A stretch of DNA of 64,000 bases from Silene latifolia (GCF_048544455.1 NC_133538.1:148478422-148542421), one strand, 5' to 3'; shown: positions 1 to 10,238, numbered from the stretch's first letter. Program-made: numbers and translations. The notes: generated from the letters alone by a model not told the origin.

Positions 1-53
1 GCTGGTGCTGCTGAAGCTGCAAGTCATTTCCATTTATTTCTTGAGAGTTGTTA

Positions 54-257
54 TGTAACACCCCAAGTTATTGAGAGTAAGGTTGTCCCACATCGAGGAA
101 TTGAGAAGGTTGTGATATGTTTATAAGGGATTCCACCCACCACTTAGTAACAAGGCCTTGTACTTTTGGGCTTAAGTGAGGACAAATAATGGGCCCAAAA
201 GTACATATCCCATCTTATTGGGGTTGTGTTACGACCGTGGTGGGTCGGGTTGTTATA
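54..257 (+). repeat. TRIM 5' LTR
   Basis: Begins TGTAACA and ends TGTTATA, a near-perfect short inverted end with CA changed to TA. It contains a perfect 13-bp hairpin stem (159-171 with 193-205) and a TTATAAG box at 120-126. It differs from the 3' copy at two sites. Confidence 0.93.
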
Positions 258-259
258 AA

Positions 260-271
260 TGGTATCAGAGC
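260..271 (+). other. TRIM primer-binding site (tRNA-iMet)
   Basis: TGGTATCAGAGC starts two bases after the 5' LTR. This is the standard plant initiator-tRNA primer site for LTR elements. Confidence 0.9.
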
Positions 272-404
272 GACCCTGCGACCGTGTGGTGAGCCCGTAG
301 TCGGGAGTACCCGGGTCACACACCTAGCGGGGGAGGATTCTGGGCGTGGTTGTGGTCAAGTTGGAGGCACAACGAGGACGTTGTGTTCTTTAAGTGGGGG
401 AGAT

Positions 405-608
405 TGTAACACCCCAAGTTATTGAGAGTAAGGTTGTCCCACATCGAGGAATTGAGAAGGTTGTGATATGTTTATAAGGGATTCCACCCACCACTTAGTA
501 ACAAGGCCTTGTACTTTTGGGCTTAAGTGAGGACAAGTAATGGGCCCAAAAGTACATATCCCATCTTATTGGGGTTGTGTTACGACCATGGTGGGTCGGG
601 TTGTTATA
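405..608 (+). repeat. TRIM 3' LTR
   Basis: Second LTR copy, immediately after the polypurine tract and followed by target copy TGTTA (609-613). It interrupts the LINE ORF1 frame on the opposite strand and supplies a premature stop to it near 604-606. Confidence 0.93.
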
Positions 609-2790
609 TGTTATTAGAAAGTCCCTTCTCAGACCCTCCACCCAAAGCAAGTTGCAGTTCAGTGTTTACCCCTGCAGCATCATCAGAGGAGATCACAATA
701 ATCTCCTCCCCATCCCTGCCATCAGAGTAAAATTCTGATGCCATAGATTCAGAGGCACGCATATCCCCAGAGAAAGATTGATCAGCAATGGGTGTGTCCT
801 CAGTTTCATTGTTCACAAGTTCATTGTTAACTTCAGCTTCCTCATTAATATTATTACCAGTTTCCAAGTTATTAGGTTTAGAGTTTCCTTCATCCATTGT
901 AACCATGAGAATTCCATCAGTTCCTGCCCCACTTGCAGCTGCCTGCCCAGACCCCTGCCCCACGTGCCTAGTTGTCCCATCAGCATAGTGGTACACAGTA
1001 GGCCAGCCTTCCATAGGTGGGTCAAAAGTCTGGTTGTACCCCATGTGCTCATCTTCCATGTGTGCCCATCCCAGATCATCTTCAATTCTGCTCAGAATGG
1101 CCGCTTGATTTCTCTGGTCACGATCTAATGCACCAATCAGACTGTTCTGATTAGAGTACAGAACATACGGGTCCTCAGCCTTCATCTGCTCAAAAACTCC
1201 TTGTTGCAAGATGTTTACATCTCCTTGAGGTTCCAGCTCCTCTCCTGCACTGTGATAAATTTCATTATTACCATCTCCCTCCTCCAGCCACCCTCCTGCC
1301 CCAGGGGGGAGGTGATTTTCAGTGTCCATCACAACATCTTGAATCTGGTTTGACTGACCCTGCCCCTGTAATCCCACCCCTTCCGTTTCCTGTGCTTCAG
1401 CCATAGCCACATCACCCTGCACTCTGACCCCATTTACCTCTCATGTCCCATGATTGTTTTGGACATCAGGTTGTGGATTAACATTTACCTCCCCAAGCCC
1501 ATTACCAGCATGAACCACACCTGCACCCTAGTCACCTACTCCAACTTCACCATGAAACAAAACTGGTCCAGCAAATGGTTGGGTCGTGACTGCAAAAGCC
1601 ATACCCGGTAAAACTCTCCCTCCAGGAGTAATGCCAAGATCAAAATCCACAGCCCTCTCAGGAGATTCCCACCTCCTTCTTCTCCTATTAGGACCCCTAG
1701 CATTTCCCAGTCTAACTTTGGAAGACAAGTATTTGGTAGTAGAGGGGGTGGCACGCAAGTCTAAGTTGAACATGGTATGTGTACTGCTAGATTGAAACAC
1801 AGGGAAGCCATTTTCCACAGACCTATCCAACATACCATTAATTCCAGACATCACAGTCATAATAGTCTCCCTACACTGAGCTCCTTTGTGCCCTATTTTG
1901 CCACACTTAATACAATACTTAAACACCTCTTCATAACGAAATTGGATCCACAAAAGATAGCCCCCCTCCATGGCTAAGAAGAAACCGGGCATTAAAGGTT
2001 CATTTAGCTGAATATGAACCTTTATCCTTAAATAATCATTATCAGGTACGAATTGAAAAGGTTCCACATGATAGTTATGACTCAACAACTTACCAGCAAT
2101 GTTGGCTACCTGCATGGTCAAATACTCAAATGGTAGTCCACAAACTCTTATCCAGACCTCAGCATATGGAAACCTGACCGTGCGTGGCACTGTATCAGCA
2201 AACCATTTCGAAAAGACCATAACAGCCCCATCAATAGTTGCTGTGGTCCTCTGCAGCAACCCCTCCATATCCTCAGATTCATCACAATGAAAAACATATA
2301 CCTCCCCCATACGAAAAGCTGTAACAGTCCCCTTAGTAGTCCACTTCTTCCTGATCACACCATTGATCAGCTCTGCTTCAAATAAACGGTAGTCCACCAA
2401 GAACCCTAATACACAGCGACTCCAGAAACCTCTAGACTTTCCCAACTCAGAAGGGTCAACATTGATGACCCCACCAAACCTGGGATACCTCCAGATATTT
2501 GCGTGTAAGGGATTCATGGGGTTGAACTCAGTTTGAGGATTAGCCTGGTGATAATCCTGATGATCCAAAACATGGTGTTGAACTTCATACCCAGGTTCAT
2601 CATTCCCCTGCCCAAAGCCTCCCATTTGATTTTCAGTCTCCATTCTGTTGTGGAAAGATTTTTTTGAGGAAGAGAAGTTACTCTTACTATTGGTACAGAA
2701 GTCTTTGGAGTATGATTTATGACGGGTTTTCTTTTTTGGGTTAATTAGATTGATGAAATGGGAAGATGAATATGAAAATCCAACAGCCAT

Positions 2791-3580
2791 ACTCTTGCTT
2801 TAAATAATGAAATGAAGTGCTCTGGAAAGATGAAAGAACATTAGACTCCTCACCGTTGTGTCAATCACCAGCGAGTGAAAAGCCAATCAGCAAAGGAATA
2901 AGACCTCGAGCTGACCAAATAAATGCAGTAACCAATTAAGACAAACTGCAAATTAATGATAGAATGGAATATGAAGAGATTTGGGAAAAAACCCAGCTGA
3001 GTAAAATTCTGACATTCAATTAGGGTTTCGAGCCCCAATTAATACCCCCAAAATGAAATGATTACTAAAGTTTAATAGGGTAGCTGAGAATATTATAGAG
3101 CAAATGGAATATTAAGGGATCAGCAGTACCCAATTAGCAGCAGATTTAGTTTGGGGGAAGTAAAAAGGAAAGATTTAGGCAAAAGGGACGATGAAACTAG
3201 ATGAGATAGGTGTACTTGAAAGCTCTCCAAGGAGAGAAAAAGCTCTCTAGAAAAGAAGAGAGAGGATTGGCTCAATTTATCTTACGGAGCATAGTGATTT
3301 ATAATTGGTTTTTTCTGAATAGTTTTCAGCTAAAAAAGCTTTACATTGAATCAATAATGAAAGTCTTTAAAGCTCCAAACAAGGCTTTATAGTAGATGAC
3401 ATTCATGAGTGGATAGTTCCTGTACTTGTGAGGACAAGAGCAAACACAAATTGGACCTGTCCTGCAGAATCACATTCAATCACCACTATACTTGTGCAGT
3501 TTAATGGTGGAGCCCCAGGTTTCCAAAGCTTGATTGTATTTCATAGACTATGTCCTCCCCACATGATCATTCAACAACAC
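2791..3580 (-). other. Probable LINE 5' leader and flank, no gene seen
   Basis: AT-rich sequence upstream of ORF1 on the minus strand with no supported reading frame. At 3218-3250 there is a run built from AAAGCTCTC and CTCTCTAG motifs, a style often seen in plant LINE leaders. The true 5' end of the LINE was not located. The segment from about 3400 to 3580 is probably host DNA. Confidence 0.35.
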
Positions 3581-3583
3581 TCA

Positions 3584-3880
3584 GGGTGTGTTTGGATAGC
3601 AAAAGTGGAGAGAAAGGGAGGGGAGGGGGAAGGAGGGAAGAGGAAGGGAGAGAAGGGAAGGGGAGGGGAATGGAGTGTGGTTGTTTGGATACAATTTCCC
3701 TCCAAATCTTACCTATTGTGGAGAGATTTTGATTAGACTTGGAGGAGGGGAATTAGATCCCTTCAAATCCTTACACCTCCATTTCCCTCCATCCTTATTT
3801 GCTATCCAAATAAAGGATTTTAAATCTCCTAGTCTTCCTCCCTTTCTTTTCCCTCCAAATATCTAAATTCAAATACACTC
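3584..3880. mobile_element. Candidate MITE with purine/pyrimidine arms
   Basis: The ends GGGTGTGTTTGGA and (reverse complement of the right end) GAGTGTATTTGAA match at about 10 of 13 positions. TCA flanks both sides (3581-3583 and 3881-3883). The left arm is an almost pure purine tract (about 3600-3675) and the right arm has matching pyrimidine blocks (about 3776-3860). Both arms carry TTTGGATAGCAAA in opposite orientations, so the whole could fold as a hairpin. There is no coding capacity. The superfamily is uncertain. Confidence 0.55.
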
Positions 3881-4215
3881 TCAAAGTTTCAAACCTAACA
3901 AGGGAATGCCAAATTGGACTTGATCCTTCAACAACACTTCCTTCTCAGTTGGGCTTAGCCCATCAAGAATTATGCATTAATGAGTTATGACTTCCGATTG
4001 GGCCATTTCCCACCATGGTTAAAATTCTCGTTTCATATGTTTTAGGTCATCTAAGATGTATCGGTATCGCTAGAAGCCAATAAGTGATATCGCAATGCGT
4101 CAAGGTCAAAGTATTGCCCAAGACGGCCAATCAGAAATCAGCCAGCTCGAGGACCCAAAGATTCACAGATGTTTCACCAACCATGTTTTCTTCCCATGAC
4201 AAAAGCACTTTTCGA

Positions 4216-4279
4216 GGCCTAATTTTATTTTATTTTGAAAGAAGGATGGCCTAATTTTATTTTATTTTGAAAGAAGGAT
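4216..4279. repeat. 32-bp tandem duplication
   Basis: Two adjacent identical 32-bp copies (4216-4247 and 4248-4279), each starting GGCCTAATTTTATTTTATTT. This looks like a recent local duplication. Confidence 0.85.
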
Positions 4280-4630
4280 AAATAAAGTCGATCGTTTATT
4301 CATTAAAATGATACGAAACTGATGATATAACATTAAAATAGGTATAAGAGCATCTCTATAAAAACTGCGAAATATCCACAACTTAGTCAGAGATGATCAC
4401 ATCGAGTACAATTCCAAGATATTGTGTTAACTGCAACCCAAACACATTCGATTCTGTGATTTCATACCTTGTTTAGAACGTGTGAGGTTTCTTGGGAATT
4501 TTATCAGAGATGTTATGTCAGAGGTCAAAAGCTTAGTAGTTTTGATTCTTGATTTTATCTCGCGTACTAATACTGGGGTTAGCGATCCTTACACTCTTGA
4601 AATAGATTTTTACAAACCTCCGATTAGTCG

Positions 4631-4814
4631 GTGTACAGTGTTTACAATGATTCTATCATAGGGGAGAGTCTGAATCATTTGGAGGAGTGTATCAGTTATC
4701 AACGTTGGATATTTGGCACACAGGTGTACAGTGTTTACAATGATTCTATCATCGGGGAGAGTCTGAATCATTTGGAGGAGTATCAGTTATCAACGTTGGA
4801 TATTCGGCACACAG
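4631..4814. repeat. 93/91-bp tandem duplication
   Basis: Copy 1 (4631-4723) and copy 2 (4724-4814) are nearly identical. Both start GTGTACAGTGTTTACAATGA and end GGCACACAG; copy 2 lacks two bases and has a few substitutions. The frame through both copies gives the repeated peptide VYSVYNDSIIGESLNHLEE. I recognise no protein family and see no gene structure around it. Confidence 0.85.
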
Positions 4815-5948
4815 ATGTTGGATCTGTGAGTTTCCTAGGTCTTGAATATGAATAACACACTACTCTGATTCTCATCGGACTACTATATCTAGTCACGAAA
4901 TGGCTTATAGAAGAATCTAGCAACAAGAGTTTTAGAAGTCAGTTTTCATTTCATTCATGATCCTCACATATTTGCTCAACTCGCTCTACTAATTGTAGAC
5001 AACAACATTTCGTGACTCCAAAGAAAAATACCTTCAAAGAGCCATTGTTTGTTTCAGAAGGAAAAGAATTACAGCTTCACCAACAAAATATGTACAGACA
5101 CGAGCAATTACATTCCCATTATTGGCCTTGTTTACTCATTGCAAGCATGTACAGAATCAATCGTAAAATGGAGGGTTTAAATTTGGCATAGGAGCTAAAA
5201 AGACATACCCTGTGGATAGCTTGAACAAAACTCGCTTATTTAGATGGGAGTTTGGAATCCCTCAATAAAATTCTTGCAGGAGTTGTACAACGCTACCATG
5301 ATACCGTAGTACAAAGCTCAAACAATCTGAACAATGCTGATAATTTCCCGACATTTTATAAGAAATCAATAAGCCAAAACATTATGAGAACTCCACAAGA
5401 CTGAAACCAAGCAACATGTCACCTTGAGTAACATCCCGTTGACATTATGGCCAACTTCGGACATTTGTATCTAAATGTCTCAAGGTGGTTTTTGCCAATG
5501 GCTTCTCCTTAAATCCCTCCATTCGCTCAGATGAAATAGGTTGATCACATCAGTAATGAACTACAACTAGTTCTCGTTTCTTTTAAAAACCATTAGAAAT
5601 TACGAATCATCCGTTCATATTATTCAGATAAAAAGATACATTCAAGCAAGAACCTTAAACAAGATCATCATAGTCAATAGAAACATATTTACTTGTATAA
5701 TATAACGAATTATTATTGATACATTTGACTACAAAATTACAACACAAATTACACGCAGTAAATCAATGTAACCAAAAATAAAATAAAATGTACATACCTT
5801 CTTAATTAGTCCAAATACTAACAAATAAAGAAGGCAAAAACTTGGAAAAGACAGTATCGCAATTAGCCCTCGTATCTTAAAGCACCACATGGATTTACTG
5901 GTAAGACCGTCTTACACAAGACTTGTTCACGCGAAAAAAAACTGAAAA

Positions 5949-6533
5949 TCAAAACCCTTTAGAAGCAGTCTGTTTAAGAAGAGCGGGGTTATCAGCCATA
6001 GAAAGACAATACTTCGCAATTTCTCTGAAATTAGGAACACTTCTCATATCAACAACAGTACCATCCTTCAGAGTAATAACAATATCACCCCATTCACCAA
6101 TAAACCTAGGTACAACCTGAACATCTTTGATGACTTTATAAGAGAAATCACTCCTATCTTGTCCAGTAAAACCAGAAATGACAGTGACTCTTAAATTAGT
6201 AAACCTGTACCTCAAGAAAAATGCCCTTGAAACAGCAGCTAGGGTTAATGGAAGCCATAGAAGAGTAAAACCCAGGAGTAAATTAGCAACTAAATCACCA
6301 TAATGAGCACCAGCATCAAAAAAGATGATTTCTTTGGCGGTTTTGTTGTCAATGGTGGTGGGTTTGTTCGTTGGGGAAGAAACATGGATTTTTGTGATGG
6401 GTCTAATTGGGTTATTCAAGGTGGGTTTTAAAAGGTAAAGGTTGAGTCTTTTAGGTTGGTTTGTTGTTGTAAAAGGGCGATGTGACAGAATTGAGGTGGT
6501 GGTGGTGGTTGTTGTTGTTGCCGTGGAGGACAT
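5949..6533 (-). CDS. Probable plastid membrane protein with bacterial-PH-like domain
   Basis: A single-exon reading frame of 194 residues; the chosen ATG is at 6533-6531. A longer frame starts at 6617, but the extra 28 residues precede a typical transit-peptide start (MSSTATTTT, rich in S/T, then basic). Residues 1-60 look like a chloroplast transit peptide. Residues 82-107 form one hydrophobic segment (LVANLLLGFTLLWLPLTLAA). Residues 108-175 (YRFTNLRVTVISGF through SVPNFREIAKY) have the beta-rich pattern of the bacterial PH domain (bPH_2/DUF304). The inferred place is a plastid membrane with the PH-like domain on one side. No biochemical role can be read from the sequence. It is the only intact host gene in the window, and Stowaway elements lie 164 and 381 bp upstream of the ATG. 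Confidence 0.8.
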   Translation of the reverse strand: MSSTATTTTTTTTSILSHRPFTTTNQPKRLNLYLLKPTLNNPIRPITKIHVSSPTNKPTTIDNKTAKEIIFFDAGAHYGDLVANLLLGFTLLWLPLTLAAVSRAFFLRYRFTNLRVTVISGFTGQDRSDFSYKVIKDVQVVPRFIGEWGDIVITLKDGTVVDMRSVPNFREIAKYCLSMADNPALLKQTASKGF

Positions 6534-6696
6534 TGTGGTTCTTTTCAGGTTTATTGAAAGAACAAGAGAGTAGGGAAAAGTGGATGAGGTATTCAGGTAT
6601 TGCACATCAATGGGCACCCCATATTACCTCTCTCTTTTTCTCATTGTCCACCTCATTTTCCACTAACTTATTCACCTATCCTCTCCATTTCACATA

Positions 6697-6827
6697 CTCC
6701 CTCCTATTCTGATTGTTGGTTCCTCTTTTCTTTTCCATGTGGGTTAGGGTGTTTTGTGTGGTCCAAATTTATTTTCTTAATTTTGGTGTCTAAAAGAAAG
6801 GTAACCAACAATCAGACTAGGAGGGAA
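6697..6827. mobile_element. Stowaway-like MITE
   Basis: 131 bp flanked by TA (6695-6696 and 6828-6829). The terminal inverted repeats of about 25 bp start CTCCCTCCTATTCTGATTGT, and the right end is the inverse with two or three mismatches. There is no coding capacity. It lies 164 bp upstream of the ATG of the plastid-protein gene, so it could carry or disturb promoter elements. Confidence 0.9.
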
Positions 6828-6913
6828 TATATCTTTCTACATCAATGGAGCACCCCAAGAGCTCCCTTCACATGGCCACCACACAATATTTCCCATCTAA
6901 TATTAATTTATTA

Positions 6914-7226
6914 CTCCCTCCAATTCTATATTTTCTTCCCCTTGTTTGTGGGCACGAGAATTAAGGAGATGAATAAAATAAAAGTAAAAAGATGGGTGGA
7001 GTTTAGTGGTTGGAGAGAGGGATGAATAATTATGAGTTAAATAAGGAATGGTGGGGCCAAAACATTAAGGAAAGTAATAAAATATGAGTAAAAGAGTTGG
7101 GTGGAGTTTGATGATAGGAGAGAGAAATTAATAAAATAAGAGTAAAAGTTTCCAAAATAAGAAAGAGAAGAAAACCTAAATAATCCGTTTTAGGAAATAG
7201 GGAAGAAAATATAGAATAGGAGGGAG
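6914..7226. mobile_element. Stowaway-like MITE
   Basis: 313 bp flanked by TA (6912-6913 and 7227-7228). Terminal inverted repeats of about 29 bp: CTCCCTCCAATTCTATATTT on the left, with the matching inverse ending GGAGGGAG on the right. Non-coding. Its right end was later copied by the 208-bp tandem duplication that follows. Confidence 0.9.
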
Positions 7227-7497
7227 TATTTACTATCCGATTATCAATTAAAGTCGGTTACTCGGTACTGAATATTTTTTAAAGTGTATGTATTTTTTAA
7301 AGAGTTGGGTGGAGTTTGGTGATAGGAGAGAGAAATGAATAAAAGTTTCCAAAATAAGAAAGGGGAAGAAAACCTGAATAATCCGTTTTAGGAAATAGAA
7401 AAGAAAATATAGAATAGGAGGGAGTATTTACTATCCGATTATCAATTAAAGTCGGTTACTCGGTACTGAATATTTTTTATTGCGTATGTATTTATTA
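7093..7497. repeat. About 208-bp tandem duplication over a MITE end
   Basis: Copy 1 starts AGAGTTGGGTGGAGTTTG at 7093 and copy 2 starts at 7301. Each copy contains the right half of the 6914-7226 MITE, including its end GGAGGGAGTA, plus about 70 bp of flank (ACTATCCGATTATCAATT). Copy 2 has small deletions. The duplication must postdate the MITE insertion. Confidence 0.85.
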
Positions 7498-7642
7498 ATT
7501 AAAAAAAAAATTAAGATTAGTAAAATATTCAAAATAAAACATAACATTAATTATCATAGAATTTCAAATATTACATGGAGGGATTAAAAAAAAAAAAATA
7601 CAAGCAACAAAATTAAAAAGTGCAAACAATTAAACTAAGCGT

Positions 7643-8637
7643 TCATTCATAATCAAACTTATGACGATTTTGCCATAAATTTTCAACCAAATCTTTCTGC
7701 AGTGCGTTATGAACATTTCTATCCCAAGCTTCATTTCTTCTCTCCATATACCGCTCCAAACTCAAATTATTATATCGTCCGGGTTGGACGGTAAATGAGC
7801 CACCCCTGCTAGATGATGCGCCAGCAGACTGAATGTTATCTTCCTCGAATATCTTATTGTCCTTGTAATTTTGGAAAGTATCTCGTTCATCCTCAACAAT
7901 CATATTGTGTAGAATAATGCATGTTAGCATTATTTTCCATAAAAACTTTCACTCCAAAAAAGAGCGGGTCTTTTGATTACAGCAAAAATTGTAAAACGCC
8001 AAAAGCACGCTCAACGTCTTTTCTCACCGATTTTTGACGTTTTGTGAACAAATCATCCTTCGGAGATATTTGGAGCCGAATTGCGGGCATGACCACTGAC
8101 CATTTAGGATATATCCCATCAGTGAGATAATACCCTTTATTGCCATTCACATTATAAGTAACCTCAGGTGCTTTACCTTGATAAATATCGTCAAATACCA
8201 GGGAACGATTCAACACATTGATACCTTTCCTTTACCTTTTGTTACTTGCTCCGCTTCATCTTCATCATCGTCATCATCATCTCCTCCTTGGACCGTTTCA
8301 ACTTCTTGCGATATAATCGGTGTTTTGTTACTACTACCATCTCCTCCTGGAGTTGTTGGATATTGCTCAATGTTTTGAGACATTGAAATACCTATTCCGG
8401 GTGAATTATTTAAAATATGTTGAGACACCAGAAAGGTATTTCTAGGCGACGAATTATACAAATTGTGTTGAGTAGGATATTCGTTATTATTGGAACCTCT
8501 TTGGGTGAGAAAATCATGGAATGCGGATTGAAATAAAGGATCGTTTAGTATATTTGATCGAAAAGAATGGGTTGATTTGTATTTTGACTCATGTTTCTTT
8601 GGTGTTTATTTCCATAATTAGGATGGTTTGGATCCAT
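7643..8637 (-). pseudogene. PIF/Harbinger relic: ORF1 fused to transposase C-half
   Basis: Three consecutive minus-strand frames. From the ATG at 8637 comes the N-terminus of a PIF-type ORF1 (MDPNHPNYGN), with a frameshift near 8573, then an acidic stretch DDDDDDEDEAE at about 8270. At about 8222 the sequence jumps into the middle of a Plant_tran/DDE_Tnp_4 transposase (NVLNRSLVFDD, then YYLTDGIYPKW and RKDVERAFGVLQ). A further frameshift near 7985 precedes CIILHNMIVEDERD (around 7890-7930), and the frame ends at 7643. The rest of ORF1 and the N-terminal half of the transposase, including at least one catalytic Asp, are absent. No transposition function can remain. Terminal inverted repeats were not found. 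Confidence 0.85.
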
Positions 8638-8958
8638 AGTTATGAATATTTTTTGTAGGATATTGGATAAGACAAGTATAAAATTTGATGATAGTTAGAT
8701 ATTTGAGTATATTTGTTAGAATATATGCTAGAATTATGATATATTTATAGTGAAAAATTTTACAACTGGTTTTTTTTAAAAATTTAAAGTTTTCACAAAT
8801 AAAAATAAAATAAATGAAAAAAGTAGCCGTTAGTAATTAATAGCCGTTGCATATTGAATTTTTGATTCTTGTGAATGTGCATTTTTGTGCAATACCGTCA
8901 AAATGGACAATGGTGGGGGCATTTATTGCCAAAAGCCCTTATTTTATCAGTTCCAAGA

Positions 8959-9915
8959 CTATACAACTGGATGTACAATGAGCATTGTACAACCAAGGTT
9001 ATTTTAGTCTTTTTTCAAATATTTTTGCAAAAAAAAGGGTAACGTAATTCAATTTTCAATCTAATCCTCATTCATTCTCTGACTGTTTCCATATTTTTCT
9101 AACTTCTCTTCCTCCATCATTCAGTTAATGAATCATCTTCTCCCTTAAATTATTATAATTAATTGATTATGCGGAACTGAGCATCATCTTGAAGGAATTT
9201 TTTTATCCAAAATTTATAATGCATGAAAATAGTTGAAGCTCGTATTATTTTACATTAGCTCGTATTCTTATCTGAATATCTTGTATTCTTATGTGCTCGT
9301 ATTTTAAAGCTCATGATCATTTTAAGCTCGTATTCTTATCTTAATAGCTCGTATTCTTATGTGCTCGTATTTTAAAGCTCGTGTTCTTTTTACTTTAGCT
9401 CGTATTCTTATCTTAATAGCTCGTATACTTATGTGCTCGTCTTTTTAAGTTCGTGATCCTTTTAAGCTCGTATTCTTTTTACATTAGTTCATATTCTTAT
9501 TTTAATAGCTCGTATTCTTAGGTGCTCGTATTTTTTAGTTCGTATTCTTTTAATAATAGTTCGTATGATTGCTGTAGAAATTTACCTCAAAGTATTATTA
9601 GATGCATTTTTCCTTCCTGATGATGATATAAATTGCTTCTCGTTCACGAAATATTGTTAGATGCTTTTTTCCTCCATGATGATGTAAATTGCTTCTCTTT
9701 CACCATTTTCGAATCAAAATTATGGAGAAGAGAGATTTGTCGACTGTCGTTTAAGAGAAATTTAGAGAACAGAAGGAGGAGGGTTTGTCGACTGAAGAGA
9801 AATCAAAATTAGGGGAAAAGGAGATGCGTAGGATTTTTTTTTTTTTTATTGGGCTTAGATAGATATATATAGTATATGGGCCTGTTGTACAATGCTACTG
9901 TACAACAAGATGTAG
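8959..9915. mobile_element. Candidate TIR element with internal minisatellite
   Basis: The left end (CTATACAACTGGATGTACAA then TGAGCATTGTACAAC) and the reverse complement of the right end (CTACATCTTGTTGTACAGTA then GCATTGTACAAC) match over about 35 bp with gaps. The interior is non-coding and AT-rich and holds the 9237-9570 minisatellite. No clear target duplication was found, so the exact ends and superfamily are open. A Mutator-like or other TIR element is possible. Confidence 0.55.
9237..9570. repeat. Minisatellite of AGCTCGTATTCTTAT-type units
   Basis: About 18 degenerate units of 13-21 bp, each starting (A)GCTCGTATT or a close variant. Lengths alternate in a recurring order (about 21, 17, 13, then 17-21 bp), giving a higher-order period of roughly 70-110 bp. 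It is AT-rich and non-coding. Confidence 0.85.
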
Positions 9916-10230
9916 GATCCTATTTGTGTTATTTTATTATTGTGGTGGGGGCTAATTTTCTATCATTTGGATAAGACAAATTCCACATTGGTTAACCTCC
10001 CCACATGTGATGACATAGCAAGTTTGGGGCACCAATTTTTAACCAGTGTGAATGCTCCAACAGACTGGAGGACAATTGCGTGGCTTATCATTAGCCAATC
10101 GTCCTTTAAAGTCATCCCCTATTATTCTAAAGATTTAAGAAAAATGATATGTTTTTACACCAAAATGCATATCTAAGACCATTGTCAAGCAAGGTCGCCT
10201 CAATTATATCGCTATCCATTTTTACTCTTA
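9916..10230. other. Intergenic, no gene seen
   Basis: Unique-looking sequence between two mobile elements. A 78-codon open frame at 9940-10176 has no recognisable domain and no support as a gene. Confidence 0.4.
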
Positions 10231-10238
10231 ATCTTACC

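Larger units (their letters stand above)
54..608 (+). mobile_element. Complete TRIM (miniature LTR retrotransposon)
   Basis: Two 204-bp direct repeats (54-257 and 405-608, only two mismatches) flank a 147-bp interior. A tRNA-iMet-type primer site (TGGTATCAGAGC, 260-271) follows the first repeat, and a purine tract (AAGTGGGGGAGAT, 392-404) precedes the second. The target duplication TGTTA is perfect (49-53 and 609-613). Just before the purine tract the plus frame reads DVVFFKWGRL then stop, which resembles the C-terminal end of a plant Ty3-gypsy chromovirus polyprotein. The TRIM is therefore probably a deletion derivative of such an element. It has no coding capacity and would need enzymes supplied in trans. 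Confidence 0.95.
1..2790 (-). pseudogene. LINE-type ORF1 (DUF4283 + CCHC knuckle), broken
   Basis: The ATG is at 2790 and the frame runs leftward. The 420-residue first part has a DUF4283-like region (about residues 120-235, with WSRCVLGFLVDYRLFEAE) and a CX2CX4HX4C zinc knuckle at residues 293-306 (CIKCGKIGHKGAQC). This is the usual layout of ORF1 in plant L1-like LINEs, where it binds the element RNA. The same frame continues after TAG (1528-1530) and after a TGA near 1441-1443 into an acidic, Q/N-rich tail. The tail is then cut by the TRIM at 54-608. If the TRIM and one target copy are ignored, the frame stays open to position 1. An endonuclease/RT ORF would lie off the left edge, so the LINE assignment rests on ORF1 alone. 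A stand-alone DUF4283 gene is the alternative. Confidence 0.75.
3884..5948. other. Intergenic, no gene seen
   Basis: AT-rich sequence without a convincing reading frame, RNA gene or element ends. It contains two local tandem duplications (listed separately). A near-palindrome GTAAGACCGTCTTAC lies at about 5900-5915. The right part is the 3' flank, and probably the 3' UTR, of the minus-strand gene at 5949. Confidence 0.5.

Noticed and set aside
189..425. 78-codon plus-strand open frame
   Set aside because: Lies across the TRIM LTR and interior; its sequence is explained by the primer site, purine tract and LTR.
778..1128. Plus-strand frames in the 0.8-1.1 kb region
   Set aside because: Antisense shadows of the LINE ORF1 frame on the minus strand.
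4631..4855. Repeat-peptide open frame (74 codons)
   Set aside because: The peptide repeat comes from a DNA tandem duplication; no start context, domain or gene structure supports it.
9940..10176. 78-codon open frame
   Set aside because: No domain, no homology I recognise and no promoter or neighbouring exon signals.
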